Virus record (IMG/VR): IMGVR_UViG_3300025311_000216
Location: 1 to 32,884 of that record
Direction: 5' to 3' (one strand)
Length of the DNA stretch: 32,884 nucleotides
From: a virus
Shown: positions 15,715-22,223 of the stretch, in pieces
How the letters are laid out: each line of letters opens with the position of its first letter
Position numbering within the stretch: position 1 is the stretch's first letter
The notes under the pieces: model-generated
What the model saw: the letters and a program-made list of their open reading frames with translations, nothing else
Databases searched by the model: none
What the model was told of the DNA's origin: nothing
Translations under genes and position numbers: made by a program

Positions 15715-15950
15715 CAAAATTTAACCTCCTGTGTCTGAATTTTCCCAAACAAAATATTTTCCATCTGAATTTTCCCAAACAAAATATTTTTCATTTGCAT
15801 AACTTGAAAATATGCTATTTCAGATACAATATTAAAAACCCCAACAATAGCAGAAACTACTCCTATATATCCCTGACTAATTATTCGGATACTATTCTGC
15901 CCACCTGCATCAATATGATACCCTTGCGTTATAATCCCTCTATAGTTCAT
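15714..15950 (-). CDS. Small fibre-cassette protein with tandem repeat
   Basis: A 78-residue protein. The first 40 residues are glycine- and isoleucine-rich (I-S-Q-G-Y-I-G-V-V-S-A-I-V-G-V). The C-terminal part is two copies of I-L-F-G-K-I-Q-M-E-N encoded by a 30-base direct repeat. It overlaps both neighbours by a base or more, indicating coupled translation. I do not recognise it. The N-terminal half resembles short 'spacer' proteins found among phage tail fibre genes. Confidence 0.6.
   Translation of the reverse strand: MNYRGIITQGYHIDAGGQNSIRIISQGYIGVVSAIVGVFNIVSEIAYFQVMQMKNILFGKIQMENILFGKIQTQEVKF
15734..15790. repeat. Direct repeat, 27 bases, period 30
   Basis: Two identical 27-base copies (15734-15760 and 15764-15790) separated by three bases. 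They encode the repeated ten-residue segment at the C-terminus of the 78-residue protein. They look like a recent in-frame duplication. Confidence 0.9.
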
Positions 15951-16969
15951 TAGACTGGCACCCTTTCGCTCACAGATGAATTATCTGTGAGATTAAATGT
16001 TTTTAAAACCGTTACCCCATCGGCTTTATACATCGTCAGGACACTCGTTGTCTTATTAATACTCCATTTTCCCATATTCACATTTTTAATATCTGTAATA
16101 TCTCCCCAAATAATTGTATCTGTCTTTGTTTTGATTGCTGAAGATGTAGCCTCTTTCGCTATTACTATAGATGCTTCTATCTCTCCAAGTGTTGGATGGC
16201 TTTGACTCTCTGTAAGGATAGAACTTATGCCAGCATTATCAGGGGCAATATAACCAGAAGTCGCAAATCTTGATGATATTAAAGCATCAAGATTATTTTT
16301 AACTTTTAACCCTATACTTGAAGCCGTAAGTATTGCAGTTTCAAGAACATCCCATACTGAAAGGGCAAGAGAGGTTGAAAACGCTGTGAGGGTTCGGCTT
16401 GAATTAGCCCATATATCTGATACAAGTGTCCCAAAAGAAGTAAGTGTCCTTGTCCCCACAGTCCAAACCGAAGCAGCGGTAATATCATTTAAGACATCTA
16501 ATGTGGTTTTAGTCCCACTGATGCTATACCCAGTTTTACTTGTTGCTGCTACTACTACTCCATTTGTTCCAGTATCATCAAGTATTGCAGTAGTATCAGT
16601 CTTTACCGCTGCAATATCTACGCTAACCGAAGCTCCTGCTGGTGCACCAAGTCTTAAATAAGTATCACTCTCAATATTTGCAACTATAGTAAAACAAAAC
16701 TCCGTTGCTACAGTTTTCGCTGTTGCTACTGTGCCAGCCATTCTGATAATATGTTGTCCTACGCTATATCCAGTAGTATCTATCGTTCCGCCATAATGCC
16801 CTGTTTTAGCATTTTGGATAGCAGGGGCAGTCAATACACTCCATACGCCAGCACTATTCCTGATTTGTGCTTCAGGGCTTGTAGGATTTTCTATCGTGCC
16901 AGTATCGTTATGAAAATTGGCAGCATAAAAAACTGTATCACCCGCTTTAAATTTTCCCAAATATATCAT
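15950..16969 (-). CDS. Tail fibre / baseplate protein
   Basis: A 339-residue protein. Residues 1-105 form a beta-rich domain starting M-I-Y-L-G-K-F-K-A-G-D-T-V, which looks like a baseplate attachment domain. Residues 105-290 are serine/threonine/alanine-rich with repeated W-T-V-G-T-R-T-L-T-S-F-G-T type motifs, typical of extended fibre shafts. The last part (K-W-S-I-N-K-T-T-S-V-L-T-M-Y-K-A-D-G-V-T) is the small strand motif common in phage fibre proteins. GGGGG lies upstream of the start. Its start overlaps the preceding gene (ATGA) and its stop overlaps the next. Confidence 0.7.
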   Translation of the reverse strand: MIYLGKFKAGDTVFYAANFHNDTGTIENPTSPEAQIRNSAGVWSVLTAPAIQNAKTGHYGGTIDTTGYSVGQHIIRMAGTVATAKTVATEFCFTIVANIESDTYLRLGAPAGASVSVDIAAVKTDTTAILDDTGTNGVVVAATSKTGYSISGTKTTLDVLNDITAASVWTVGTRTLTSFGTLVSDIWANSSRTLTAFSTSLALSVWDVLETAILTASSIGLKVKNNLDALISSRFATSGYIAPDNAGISSILTESQSHPTLGEIEASIVIAKEATSSAIKTKTDTIIWGDITDIKNVNMGKWSINKTTSVLTMYKADGVTVLKTFNLTDNSSVSERVPV

Positions 16970-18063
16970 CTAATCATCCCCCAAAGGTTTGAGTTTCCCC
17001 CGCCTGCCCCCTCATCTAAATCTATTGCAGGGTCATCAAATACAGGTATAATTACAGCAACCTCCGTAGTTTCAATCGTATATGTAGTTGGGTCATCTCC
17101 TGTGCCATATATGAATCTTACATCGGGTGAATAGATAGCTTCCATATAAGCACTCACAATGTCATAAATCATAATTCTATAAAGATTATTTGAATCTCCA
17201 CCATTAGCTACTTGAGAAAAAACTATATAAATATTAGTATTAGATGCTAAAAGAACGGGAGAGGCAAAATATATAGAAGCTGTGGTATTAGCTACTAAAC
17301 TTGTTAATAACAGTGTTTCTGAATATTTTAATGTAGAACCTTCATAAACCTTCACTTCAAGGGTATTGGGACTTCCAGCTATACCGATACGGAACTGAAT
17401 CCCCCTTAATATAACCTTACTCCCATATTTCATTTTAAGCCCTTGTCTTGCTGTGCCGTATATATTGCTCGCATTAGTAGGTGTTGTAGGAGATGAATTA
17501 ATCGGTAATCCTACATAAGTTCCATCAGCATGTTTTATTATCAATAATATAGGGCTACTAGTTATTGTTGTAGTTGTCCAATTCGTGCCGTTATAATGTC
17601 TTACTTTTTCGTTCATTGAAAAAACAGGATAACCGTAAATACGAGCCATTCTAATATAATTACTTGCGTCTAAACTTGCACCAGAACTACGAGATATGAC
17701 AACCCAGACGGGTTGGTTTAAAGTTAAATTCCCCGTATTGACTGCTAAAGTTTTTAAACCAATAAATCCGCCTACACTTGGGCCTGCAAATTCAGGAGTA
17801 GCACTGCCTAATACCGTTCCAGATGGAACATCACTTGAGTCTGTTTCAACTTGAATCTGGAAATTCACACCTGTTACAGCGCCAGTCGGGGTTAGATACA
17901 AATCTATACCCGTAATAGGCGAGGTTGTGGTAGGGTAATATTTATACGCTAATTTTTCAGTATTAGCATCTATAGTCATACCAGTATCGGTTAAAGTAAT
18001 ACTTTGGGATGCTAAAATTACAGGTGATGTTAATCTATTACATCTTATAAGTGAAATTGCCAT
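16966..18063 (-). CDS. Beta-rich tail/receptor-binding candidate protein
   Basis: A 365-residue protein composed of repeated beta-sandwich-like segments rich in threonine, serine, valine and isoleucine, with almost no cysteine. It is the largest of the fibre cassette and directly upstream of a fibre protein. Segments such as F-Q-I-Q-V-E-T-D-S-S and L-E-V-K-V-Y-E-G-S suggest carbohydrate-binding-like sandwiches, possibly two similar domains around 20-140 and 195-300. A role in host recognition is inferred from composition and location. Confidence 0.6.
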   Translation of the reverse strand: MAISLIRCNRLTSPVILASQSITLTDTGMTIDANTEKLAYKYYPTTTSPITGIDLYLTPTGAVTGVNFQIQVETDSSDVPSGTVLGSATPEFAGPSVGGFIGLKTLAVNTGNLTLNQPVWVVISRSSGASLDASNYIRMARIYGYPVFSMNEKVRHYNGTNWTTTTITSSPILLIIKHADGTYVGLPINSSPTTPTNASNIYGTARQGLKMKYGSKVILRGIQFRIGIAGSPNTLEVKVYEGSTLKYSETLLLTSLVANTTASIYFASPVLLASNTNIYIVFSQVANGGDSNNLYRIMIYDIVSAYMEAIYSPDVRFIYGTGDDPTTYTIETTEVAVIIPVFDDPAIDLDEGAGGGNSNLWGMIR

Positions 18064-18064
18064 A

Positions 18065-18307
18065 TTAAAGTTTAAATACCTTTTTCTCCAATTCTGTTTT
18101 AATTTGAGTCCAATCTGTTAATCCAGACTCTTTAATAAAATTTCTAATTAAAATAATAATTCCATCTTCCCATTCATCTTTAACAATTTGGAAATCAGAT
18201 TTATGAATAGTCATTTTTTTTGACATAGTTCCATCTTTTGTAACGGTTATATAAATATGCCCGCCGCTTGCACAAAACCCATCTATTTTAATTGTTATAT
18301 TTGGCAT
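18065..18307 (-). CDS. Small hypothetical protein at the head of the fibre cassette
   Basis: An 80-residue protein with GGGGG a few bases before the ATG at 18307. It starts with beta-strand-like I-T-I-K-I-D-G-F and ends in an amphipathic helix with W-T-Q-I-K-T-E-L-E. Two bases separate it from the large beta-rich protein, so it is likely co-translated. No family is recognised. Confidence 0.6.
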   Translation of the reverse strand: MPNITIKIDGFCASGGHIYITVTKDGTMSKKMTIHKSDFQIVKDEWEDGIIILIRNFIKESGLTDWTQIKTELEKKVFKL

Positions 18308-18326
18308 TTTAACCCCCTACTGTCTT

Positions 18327-18572
18327 TTATTTTAATTCCTTCTCCAGCCTCTCTATTTCTGTCTTTACTCCAAGCATCTCAGCATAAGTCTGCACCAACT
18401 CGTCAAAGAGCTGCACAATTATCGGCAGTTCCATCTCCTCAATAGGGGTCAATGCAGTATTCAATGACTGTCTGATAGAGCCGCACAGCCCCTCAGCTTT
18501 CAATTTTAATCTGCTTAACTTTGCCACTGCCTCTGCCAATCTTCCCTTCATCGCCGCCCTTTCAAGATCCAT
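18327..18572 (-). CDS. Small helical phage protein
   Basis: An 81-residue, almost entirely helical protein (M-D-L-E-R-A-A-M-K-G-R-L-A-E-A at the start, I-E-R-L-E-K-E-L-K at the end) with GGGGAA upstream. Such short coiled proteins lie between the lysis/membrane genes and the small terminase in many Mu-like prophages, at the place of Mu gp26. It overlaps the preceding membrane protein gene by 11 bases. The function is unknown. Confidence 0.7.
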   Translation of the reverse strand: MDLERAAMKGRLAEAVAKLSRLKLKAEGLCGSIRQSLNTALTPIEEMELPIIVQLFDELVQTYAEMLGVKTEIERLEKELK

Positions 18573-18873
18573 AAATATTCCCCTTCAATTCAATAATTGT
18601 TGTAAGTTTTGTCCATGCCTGAGTGTTCAGTGCAATTGTCGCGGACAACTCTCCAGCCAAAGCCTCATAATTTTTCACCAACCGCACATTATCCTCATAC
18701 CTTCGCACCGATTCCTCGTACATCTTAACAATAGACCGAAACCTCTCCTCCCATTTTTCATTGTCATTCTTTCTCTCTTTTTGCGCTTGCCACCACACAA
18801 AAAATAGGATGCCTAAAAACCCTAAAGATTGTGTTATTGTTGTAAACTCCTTTAATGCCGAGAATAATTCCAT
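18562..18873 (-). CDS. Small membrane protein with coiled-coil, lysis region
   Basis: A 103-residue protein with one N-terminal membrane segment (about residues 14-29, L-G-F-L-G-I-L-F-F-V-W-W) followed by a charged helical domain (30-85). GGAG precedes the ATG at 18873. It lies next to the endolysin and spanin-like genes. It could be a holin-like or spanin-like component, but a single transmembrane segment with a long coiled domain is also common in unnamed Mu-like phage proteins. No firm function. Confidence 0.65.
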   Translation of the reverse strand: MELFSALKEFTTITQSLGFLGILFFVWWQAQKERKNDNEKWEERFRSIVKMYEESVRRYEDNVRLVKNYEALAGELSATIALNTQAWTKLTTIIELKGNIYGS

Positions 18874-18916
18874 ATTTTTTCTCCGTGTCTCTGTGCCTCA
18901 GCGGTTAAATCAGGTT

Positions 18917-19141
18917 TTAGTTTTTACATTTTTTAAGTGCTTCTTGAATCCATCTCTCATACTCATACCTCTCTTTGAGCCAGAGAGGAGTAACCTCGTA
19001 GTTGCCATTAGGGAGTATCTTTATTATTCTGTCCGCTGAGAGAACTTTTATTTGCGATGCGCATCCTGTCAAAAAGAGCAGAGATAGTATCAGCATCCCC
19101 TTTTGCAATCGCCTTATCCAACTCCGCCACATCACCCTCAT
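18917..19141 (-). CDS. Small lipoprotein, o-spanin candidate
   Basis: A 74-residue protein with a lipoprotein signal: basic N-terminus, hydrophobic L-I-L-S-L-L-F-L and lipobox L-T-G-C-A with Cys at residue 27. The mature part is short and polar. It starts inside the previous gene in another frame (134-base overlap), the arrangement seen for Rz/Rz1-type spanin pairs that fuse inner and outer membranes at lysis. The starting codon is uncertain: ATGs at codons 1 and 4 both lack a good Shine-Dalgarno. Proline is not abundant, unlike classical Rz1. Confidence 0.68.
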   Translation of the reverse strand: MRVMWRSWIRRLQKGMLILSLLFLTGCASQIKVLSADRIIKILPNGNYEVTPLWLKERYEYERWIQEALKKCKN

Positions 19142-19229
19142 ATGTGTCTTTTACCTTCTGCCTCTCCTGAATATAGAATTTCAGGATAAATAAAATAATT
19201 GTTATAAGCCCCGCAATCCCTTCTACCAT
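19008..19229 (-). CDS. Small single-span membrane protein, i-spanin candidate
   Basis: A 73-residue protein with an N-terminal membrane segment (I-A-G-L-I-T-I-I-L-F-I-L-K-F) followed by a charged helix (I-Q-E-R-Q-K-V-K-D, V-A-E-L-D-K-A-I-A-K-G-D) predicted to face the other side. It overlaps the lipoprotein gene in a different frame. Together they resemble an inner-membrane/outer-membrane spanin pair. No Shine-Dalgarno is seen. A TCATTGC heptamer repeat directly precedes the start. Confidence 0.65.
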   Translation of the reverse strand: MVEGIAGLITIILFILKFYIQERQKVKDTYEGDVAELDKAIAKGDADTISALFDRMRIANKSSLSGQNNKDTP

Positions 19230-19249
19230 AATTGCTCATTGCTCACCGC
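19229..19249. repeat. Heptanucleotide repeat (TAATTGC, TCATTGC, TCACCGC)
   Basis: Three successive 7-base units around the start codon of the spanin-like gene, related to the perfect TCATTGC arrays elsewhere in the window. Confidence 0.6.
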
Positions 19250-19270
19250 TTTTGTCATTCTGCCCCCTTT

Positions 19271-19298
19271 TGTCATTCTGAGCCGAAGGCGAAGAATC
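19271..19298. repeat. Dispersed repeat, 28 bases, copy 1
   Basis: An intergenic copy of a 28-base sequence beginning TGTCATTCTGAGCCGAAG that is repeated exactly at 20826-20853, with a diverged relative near 28480. It lies in the roughly 100-base gap before the small holin-like gene. Confidence 0.9.
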
Positions 19299-19331
19299 TC
19301 ATTCTCTCATTTATCACTCATTGCTGTTTCT

Positions 19332-19505
19332 TTACCATGTAATCTCTTTATGCGTCACAAATCTTAGAACCGTATTCACTACACCCAGAATTACAACCTG
19401 TGTCGCGGCATCAAACATAAAGCCGGTATAACTCTGAACAATCATCCCTGCTATCGCAAGAACATTCACCCAGAAAGTCTTGCTCTCATAAAATTTCTTT
19501 TTCAT
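19332..19505 (-). CDS. Small membrane protein, holin-like
   Basis: A 57-residue protein starting at an ATG at 19505 and containing W-V-N-V-L-A-I-A-G-M-I-V and a second hydrophobic segment V-V-I-L-G-V-V-N-T-V-L. GGAGG lies about 10 bases upstream. Two short membrane segments with charged ends, next to an endolysin, are what is expected for a small holin or holin-like protein. The opening K-K-F-Y-E-S-K-T-F-W-V-N resembles other phage proteins of this kind. The function is inferred. Confidence 0.72.
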   Translation of the reverse strand: MKKKFYESKTFWVNVLAIAGMIVQSYTGFMFDAATQVVILGVVNTVLRFVTHKEITW

Positions 19506-19535
19506 CTTCAATCCCTCCTTTCTTTTGTATCCCTT

Positions 19536-19895
19536 TCAATACATCCAGCACACATCCTTATCCTTCAATGTATCCACATCCACATGGATGAAGGTTTTTG
19601 CAATGCCTATCCTGTAAAATCTATTAAGCAAAAAAATCAGCAGTTCGTATCTCTCCCTGCTATTACTTACTTGTATATCTGCCGCAAGCCCGCGAAGATG
19701 TGCGGAATCCTCCTTGCCTCCCGATGCCTCATTATGTTTCGCACATCTGCACCCGGATGTAATGAGTAGAGGCTCACAATACAACTCCCTCACAGCCTCG
19801 AGCCTTTCAATCAATCTCGGATGAACATCGTCAAACCCGCATCCGCATTTGCATGCAAATTCTTTTCTATCAAAATATTTGCTCAAATCTCCCAT
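19536..19895 (-). CDS. Endolysin, peptidase M15 family
   Basis: A 119-residue zinc peptidase. The metal ligands are visible: S-A-H-L-R-G-L-A-A-D supplies H66 and D73, and I-H-V-D supplies H104. Three cysteines at 15, 17 and 19, and a G-C-R-C motif at 48-51, match the Peptidase_M15_3 group. It cleaves peptide cross-links in peptidoglycan at lysis. GGAGG precedes the ATG. No signal peptide is present, so it needs a holin to reach the wall. It lies with the holin-like and spanin-like genes as a lysis cassette. Confidence 0.9.
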   Translation of the reverse strand: MGDLSKYFDRKEFACKCGCGFDDVHPRLIERLEAVRELYCEPLLITSGCRCAKHNEASGGKEDSAHLRGLAADIQVSNSRERYELLIFLLNRFYRIGIAKTFIHVDVDTLKDKDVCWMY

Positions 19896-19908
19896 AACAC
19901 CCTCCAGA

Positions 19909-19957
19909 AAGTCATTCCGTGCTCCAGACTGTCATTCCGTGCCTGACACGGAATCCA
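19909..19957. repeat. Dispersed repeat containing GTCATTCCGTG twice
   Basis: Two copies of GTCATTCCGTG, the second followed by CCTGACACGGAATCCAG, which pairs with it to form a hairpin (CCGTG...CACGG). It provides the last codons and stop of the secreted protein gene (L-D-S-V-S-G-T-E). It has the look of a host-type dispersed element. Confidence 0.75.
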
Positions 19958-20384
19958 GTTTTTTCTTGAGCTCTTTCTCATTATGCTCAATCACATACTC
20001 CGTGAATGACTCAATATCTTTTATCTTCCCCCTCTCCACAATAAACAATGCCTCCTGCCCCCTTAAAGTTGTATGCTGAAATCCTGATTCCTTCTCTTCC
20101 ATCCTGACTACAAACTCTAAATGAACGCTGTAAACATCCCTCCCATTAATCGTCTCCATACGATATAAATTTACTTTTAATAATTTGCGATGAACAATTA
20201 AATTCTCATCCGATATGTCTTCTTTGAATTTGTTTTGAATATACGGCTCAATTTCCCTGTCAAAAACTATTCCACTCCCAACTGTTCTTTCTGTTATATT
20301 GAGGGGTGTAGCAGAGGTAGGGGGTGCTACCCCTGCTACTATAAGGGAGATGGAGAGAAAAATCATGGTTGTTCTGGTGAGCAT
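19932..20384 (-). CDS. Secreted hypothetical protein, first gene after the Mor-type gene
   Basis: A 150-residue protein with an N-terminal signal-like segment (M-I-F-L-S-I-S-L-I-V-A-G-V-A). The mature part has alternating strands and helices, including the segment H-R-K-L-L-K-V-N-L-Y-R-M-E near residue 66. No family is recognised. The ATG at 20384 has no Shine-Dalgarno and lies seven bases after TATAAT, so the mRNA may be leaderless. The last residues derive from a dispersed repeat. As first gene of the lysis/late block it may be an accessory envelope protein. Confidence 0.6.
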   Translation of the reverse strand: MLTRTTMIFLSISLIVAGVAPPTSATPLNITERTVGSGIVFDREIEPYIQNKFKEDISDENLIVHRKLLKVNLYRMETINGRDVYSVHLEFVVRMEEKESGFQHTTLRGQEALFIVERGKIKDIESFTEYVIEHNEKELKKKLDSVSGTE

Positions 20385-20387
20385 GTC

Positions 20388-20437
20388 AGCGATTATATCG
20401 CTGCTATTTAAACTTGTCTGCCCAAGTGCTTGGACAA
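20388..20437 (-). promoter_or_regulatory. Candidate Mor-dependent middle/late promoter
   Basis: On the minus strand TATAAT (20392-20397) lies within the perfect dyad AGCGATATAATCGCT (20388-20402). A poor -35 (CAGACA, 20415-20420) sits 17 bases upstream. It overlaps a TTGTC...GACAA dyad (20414-20437) with inner CCAAG-TG-CTTGG, centred about 42 bases upstream of the ATG at 20384. A weak -35 and an upstream dyad near -42 are typical for Mor/C-activated Mu promoters. Mor is encoded immediately upstream. Confidence 0.55.
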
Positions 20438-20446
20438 AGTTCTTGG

Positions 20447-20460
20447 CTCAAGTTCTTGAG
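20447..20460. promoter_or_regulatory. Palindrome CTCAAGTTCTTGAG at the end of the Mor-type gene
   Basis: Perfect palindromic arms (CTCAAG/CTTGAG) around a two-base centre, overlapping the Mor stop codon. AAGTTCTTG is repeated directly just before it (20437-20445). It may extend the activator binding region or be a protein site. The role is unknown. Confidence 0.4.
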
Positions 20461-20807
20461 CAAGCCCCCTTAACAAAGGGGGCTGGGGGGTTGTTAGACA
20501 ATCCTTCCTTTTGCGTGGGAATCAAATCAATCTGGTCTTCATGGTCATGGACAATCTCCCGAATCTGTGTATGTGTTAAATTGAATTCTTTTGCAAGCAA
20601 GTGGATATTATGTTTTTTCCACTTCCGCCGGATTACCCTGTCTCTAACGGCTTTAAACGCACATTCAATCTTAGGGAAATATGGACGGCTCCCTTCAAAA
20701 TACTGAATTGTCTTGATGACATTCTCAAAACCGATTTTCTCCGCAAGCCCGGCGAATTCTTCAGGCAAATCTTCTTTTCTAATTTCCGCCATCCAACTAT
20801 CGTTCAT
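20448..20807 (-). CDS. mor: Mor-family transcription activator
   Basis: A 119-residue protein from the ATG at 20807 (AAGGAG just upstream, an ATG at 20831 has no such site). Residues 20-60 give the Mor dimerisation pattern (L-A-E-K-I-G-F-E-N-V-I-K, then F-E-G-S-R-P-Y-F-P-K). Residues 67-88 form the C-terminal HTH (L-L-A-K-E-F-N-L-T-H-T-Q-I-R). Mu Mor activates the middle promoter. Here no separate C gene is seen, so this protein probably turns on the late genes directly. The last residues (N-N-P-P-A-P-F-V-K-G) come from a dispersed repeat. Confidence 0.85.
   Translation of the reverse strand: MNDSWMAEIRKEDLPEEFAGLAEKIGFENVIKTIQYFEGSRPYFPKIECAFKAVRDRVIRRKWKKHNIHLLAKEFNLTHTQIREIVHDHEDQIDLIPTQKEGLSNNPPAPFVKGACSRT
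20465..20482. repeat. Dispersed GC-rich hairpin repeat (CCCCCTT-aaca-AAGGGGG), copy 1
   Basis: CCCCCTT and AAGGGGG arms around a four-base loop. Related copies lie at 27417 and 32838. This one is inside the 3' end of the Mor-type gene and encodes P-A-P-F-V-K-G. Confidence 0.85.
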
Positions 20808-20814
20808 AATCTCC

Positions 20815-21258
20815 TTACAGAACATTGTCATTCTGAGCCGAAGGCGAAGAATCCCTTTGTCTATTCATTTCCTTCAGCCTCTCCTTAATTGCCTTCATAA
20901 AAGTTACATTCAAAAATTTGTAATGCGTTGGTGTTTTCAAGCGAGAATTGATAAAGGCATTCAGGGGCCTTTCAAAACTCTCACCCCATCTCTCCCTCGC
21001 CGCATCCGTGAGCTCCTCCAATAACCCCTTTCTTGAAGGCTCATATTGTTTTTGATTGCCGACTGTCTTTCTAAACCCCAACTCCCTAAACCTCTTTAAT
21101 ATCTTCAAGAACCCTGAATATGTCAGGTCTTTAGAGGTGTTCACTTTTGCGGTATTCCAGAGGATGTCCCTGTATATCTCATCCGTCAAATTCAAGTTGT
21201 TTTTTGCAACATGAATAAGCGTCTTCTGTTTATTGTTTATTGTCTTTCTCTGTGCCAT
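20815..21258 (-). CDS. gemA: GemA-like regulatory protein (Mu gp16, DUF1018)
   Basis: A 147-residue protein with K-Q-K-T-L-I-H-V-A-K-N-N-L-N-L near residue 11 and Y-R-D-I-L-W-N at 29, the standard GemA opening. The C-terminal W-G-E-S-F-E-R-P-L-N-A-F-I region is also typical. In Mu, GemA modulates host gene expression and replication. It precedes Mor, as in Mu. No Shine-Dalgarno is seen before the ATG at 21258. Residues I-N-N-K-Q are encoded by two AATAAAC heptamers, and the last dozen residues by a dispersed repeat. Confidence 0.88.
   Translation of the reverse strand: MAQRKTINNKQKTLIHVAKNNLNLTDEIYRDILWNTAKVNTSKDLTYSGFLKILKRFRELGFRKTVGNQKQYEPSRKGLLEELTDAARERWGESFERPLNAFINSRLKTPTHYKFLNVTFMKAIKERLKEMNRQRDSSPSAQNDNVL
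20826..20853. repeat. Dispersed repeat, 28 bases, copy 2
   Basis: Exact copy of the sequence at 19271-19298. It encodes the C-terminal tail of the GemA-like protein and lies just before the Mor start. Confidence 0.9.
21228..21241. repeat. Heptanucleotide repeat GTTTATT x2 in the GemA-like gene
   Basis: Two perfect units within the first ten codons of the GemA-like gene, followed by a diverged unit. Confidence 0.75.
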
Positions 21259-21287
21259 CTGTGTTTATCTGTGTTTACCTGTGGTTA
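21258..21287. repeat. Decanucleotide repeat upstream of the GemA-like gene
   Basis: TCTGTGTTTA twice, then CCTGTGGTTA. It directly precedes the GemA start on the coding strand and leaves no Shine-Dalgarno there. The next 30 bases have CCTCTGTG twice. Confidence 0.85.
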
Positions 21288-21340
21288 TTTTTCCTCTGTG
21301 CCTCTGTGGTTAATTTTGTTTTTATCTTTAGCCTCATCAG

Positions 21341-21384
21341 TCACCGCGTCACGGTGAGACGGTAGCCGCAGGCTTTAGCCTGCG
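21341..21384. repeat. Two short palindromes between GemA-like and 169-residue genes
   Basis: TCACCG...CGGTGA (21341-21357) and the perfect hairpin CGCAGGCT-TT-AGCCTGCG (21367-21384). The second resembles common REP-like elements. They could slow or end transcription within the early operon. No T-run follows on the minus strand. Confidence 0.6.
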
Positions 21385-21398
21385 ACATCCGTTTCGGC

Positions 21399-21908
21399 TT
21401 ACGCCACCTCCTTTTTAATCTCCTCAAGCTCAAACCGTATGCTCGGAGATTTTTCTTTTACTATTAGATGCTTTGCAATCTCCTTTCCCCTGTCCCCAGC
21501 AGCAAGCTCTATGAGCTTCATTGTCCCCTCATACTTAATCTTTGTCCGAACCAAATCGGGAAATCTATCTCCGAGCAGCTTCTTAACCTCATCAACATGC
21601 TCCTCCTTAATTACACATTCATTGCCAAAGGTTACGCTGCACACAATCCCATCAACAATAAATCTCAATGTCCCGTTCTCTTCGAGATACCCTCTCGCTA
21701 TCTCAGATATATTCTCTTTATATTCCTTCAAGGACAGCTCCAGTTCTTTACTATCTCTACTAATCCCATACGCAGCCTTTATCCTCTCTACAAATCCTCT
21801 GTTATGTAAAATTATAGTCTCCCTCCCTTTTTTCAAAATAACCTCTGACTCCCGCCCTTCAACTCCCTGCTCATCCTTTCCTAAAAATATCTCCTTTATC
21901 GTTGTCAT
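21399..21908 (-). CDS. Early-region hypothetical protein
   Basis: A 169-residue soluble protein with GGGGTG before the ATG at 21908. It is highly charged and helical, with a beta segment L-R-F-I-V-D-G-I-V-C-S-V-T-F near residue 100. I do not recognise it. It lies among early replication/regulation genes, at the place where Mu-like phages carry small accessory genes. Confidence 0.7.
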   Translation of the reverse strand: MTTIKEIFLGKDEQGVEGRESEVILKKGRETIILHNRGFVERIKAAYGISRDSKELELSLKEYKENISEIARGYLEENGTLRFIVDGIVCSVTFGNECVIKEEHVDEVKKLLGDRFPDLVRTKIKYEGTMKLIELAAGDRGKEIAKHLIVKEKSPSIRFELEEIKKEVA

Positions 21909-21913
21909 TTAAT

Positions 21914-22135
21914 TCACCCCCTTTTTCTTTTTGCCTCTTTAATGCAAAGTTCTACAAGTTTTAGTATCTCTGCTTTTGAATAGCTGCAATTTACTAATAT
22001 ATTAATTTCATTGTAGAGTATTAAAAACAAGCTTATTTCATGCTGATTTGCAGCCTCTTTAATTGCCTTCTTCTCTTTCGTTAATCTCCTTACCACCTCT
22101 ACTTTACCTTTTAATTTTGCTGCCATTGTTGCCAT
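21914..22135 (-). CDS. Small early-region hypothetical protein
   Basis: A 73-residue basic protein with GGAGGG eight bases before the ATG at 22135. It has two amphipathic helices and ends K-R-K-R-G. No family is recognised. It follows closely on the neighbouring early genes. Confidence 0.6.
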   Translation of the reverse strand: MATMAAKLKGKVEVVRRLTKEKKAIKEAANQHEISLFLILYNEINILVNCSYSKAEILKLVELCIKEAKRKRG

Positions 22136-22197
22136 TTTTCATCCCTCCTTTTCATTAACAACTGACTTACACCCTGGATTGTTATTTCTATTTGCAT
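22111..22197 (-). CDS. Possible 28-residue peptide, perhaps a truncated gene
   Basis: The ATG at 22197 has AGGAGG nine bases upstream, an ideal site, and encodes M-Q-I-E-I-T-I-Q-G-V-S-Q-L-L-M before a stop that lies inside the next gene. The beta-strand-like opening reads like the N-terminus of a longer protein, so this may be a remnant or a leader peptide coupling the next gene. Confidence 0.35.
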   Translation of the reverse strand: MQIEITIQGVSQLLMKRRDEKWQQWQQN

Positions 22198-22223
22198 GAT
22201 TCATTACCTCCTTTAATAAAATT

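Noticed and set aside
21439-21912. Rightward 157-codon frame rich in serine and leucine
   Set aside because: Antisense to the 169-residue early gene, which has a good start and fits the operon.
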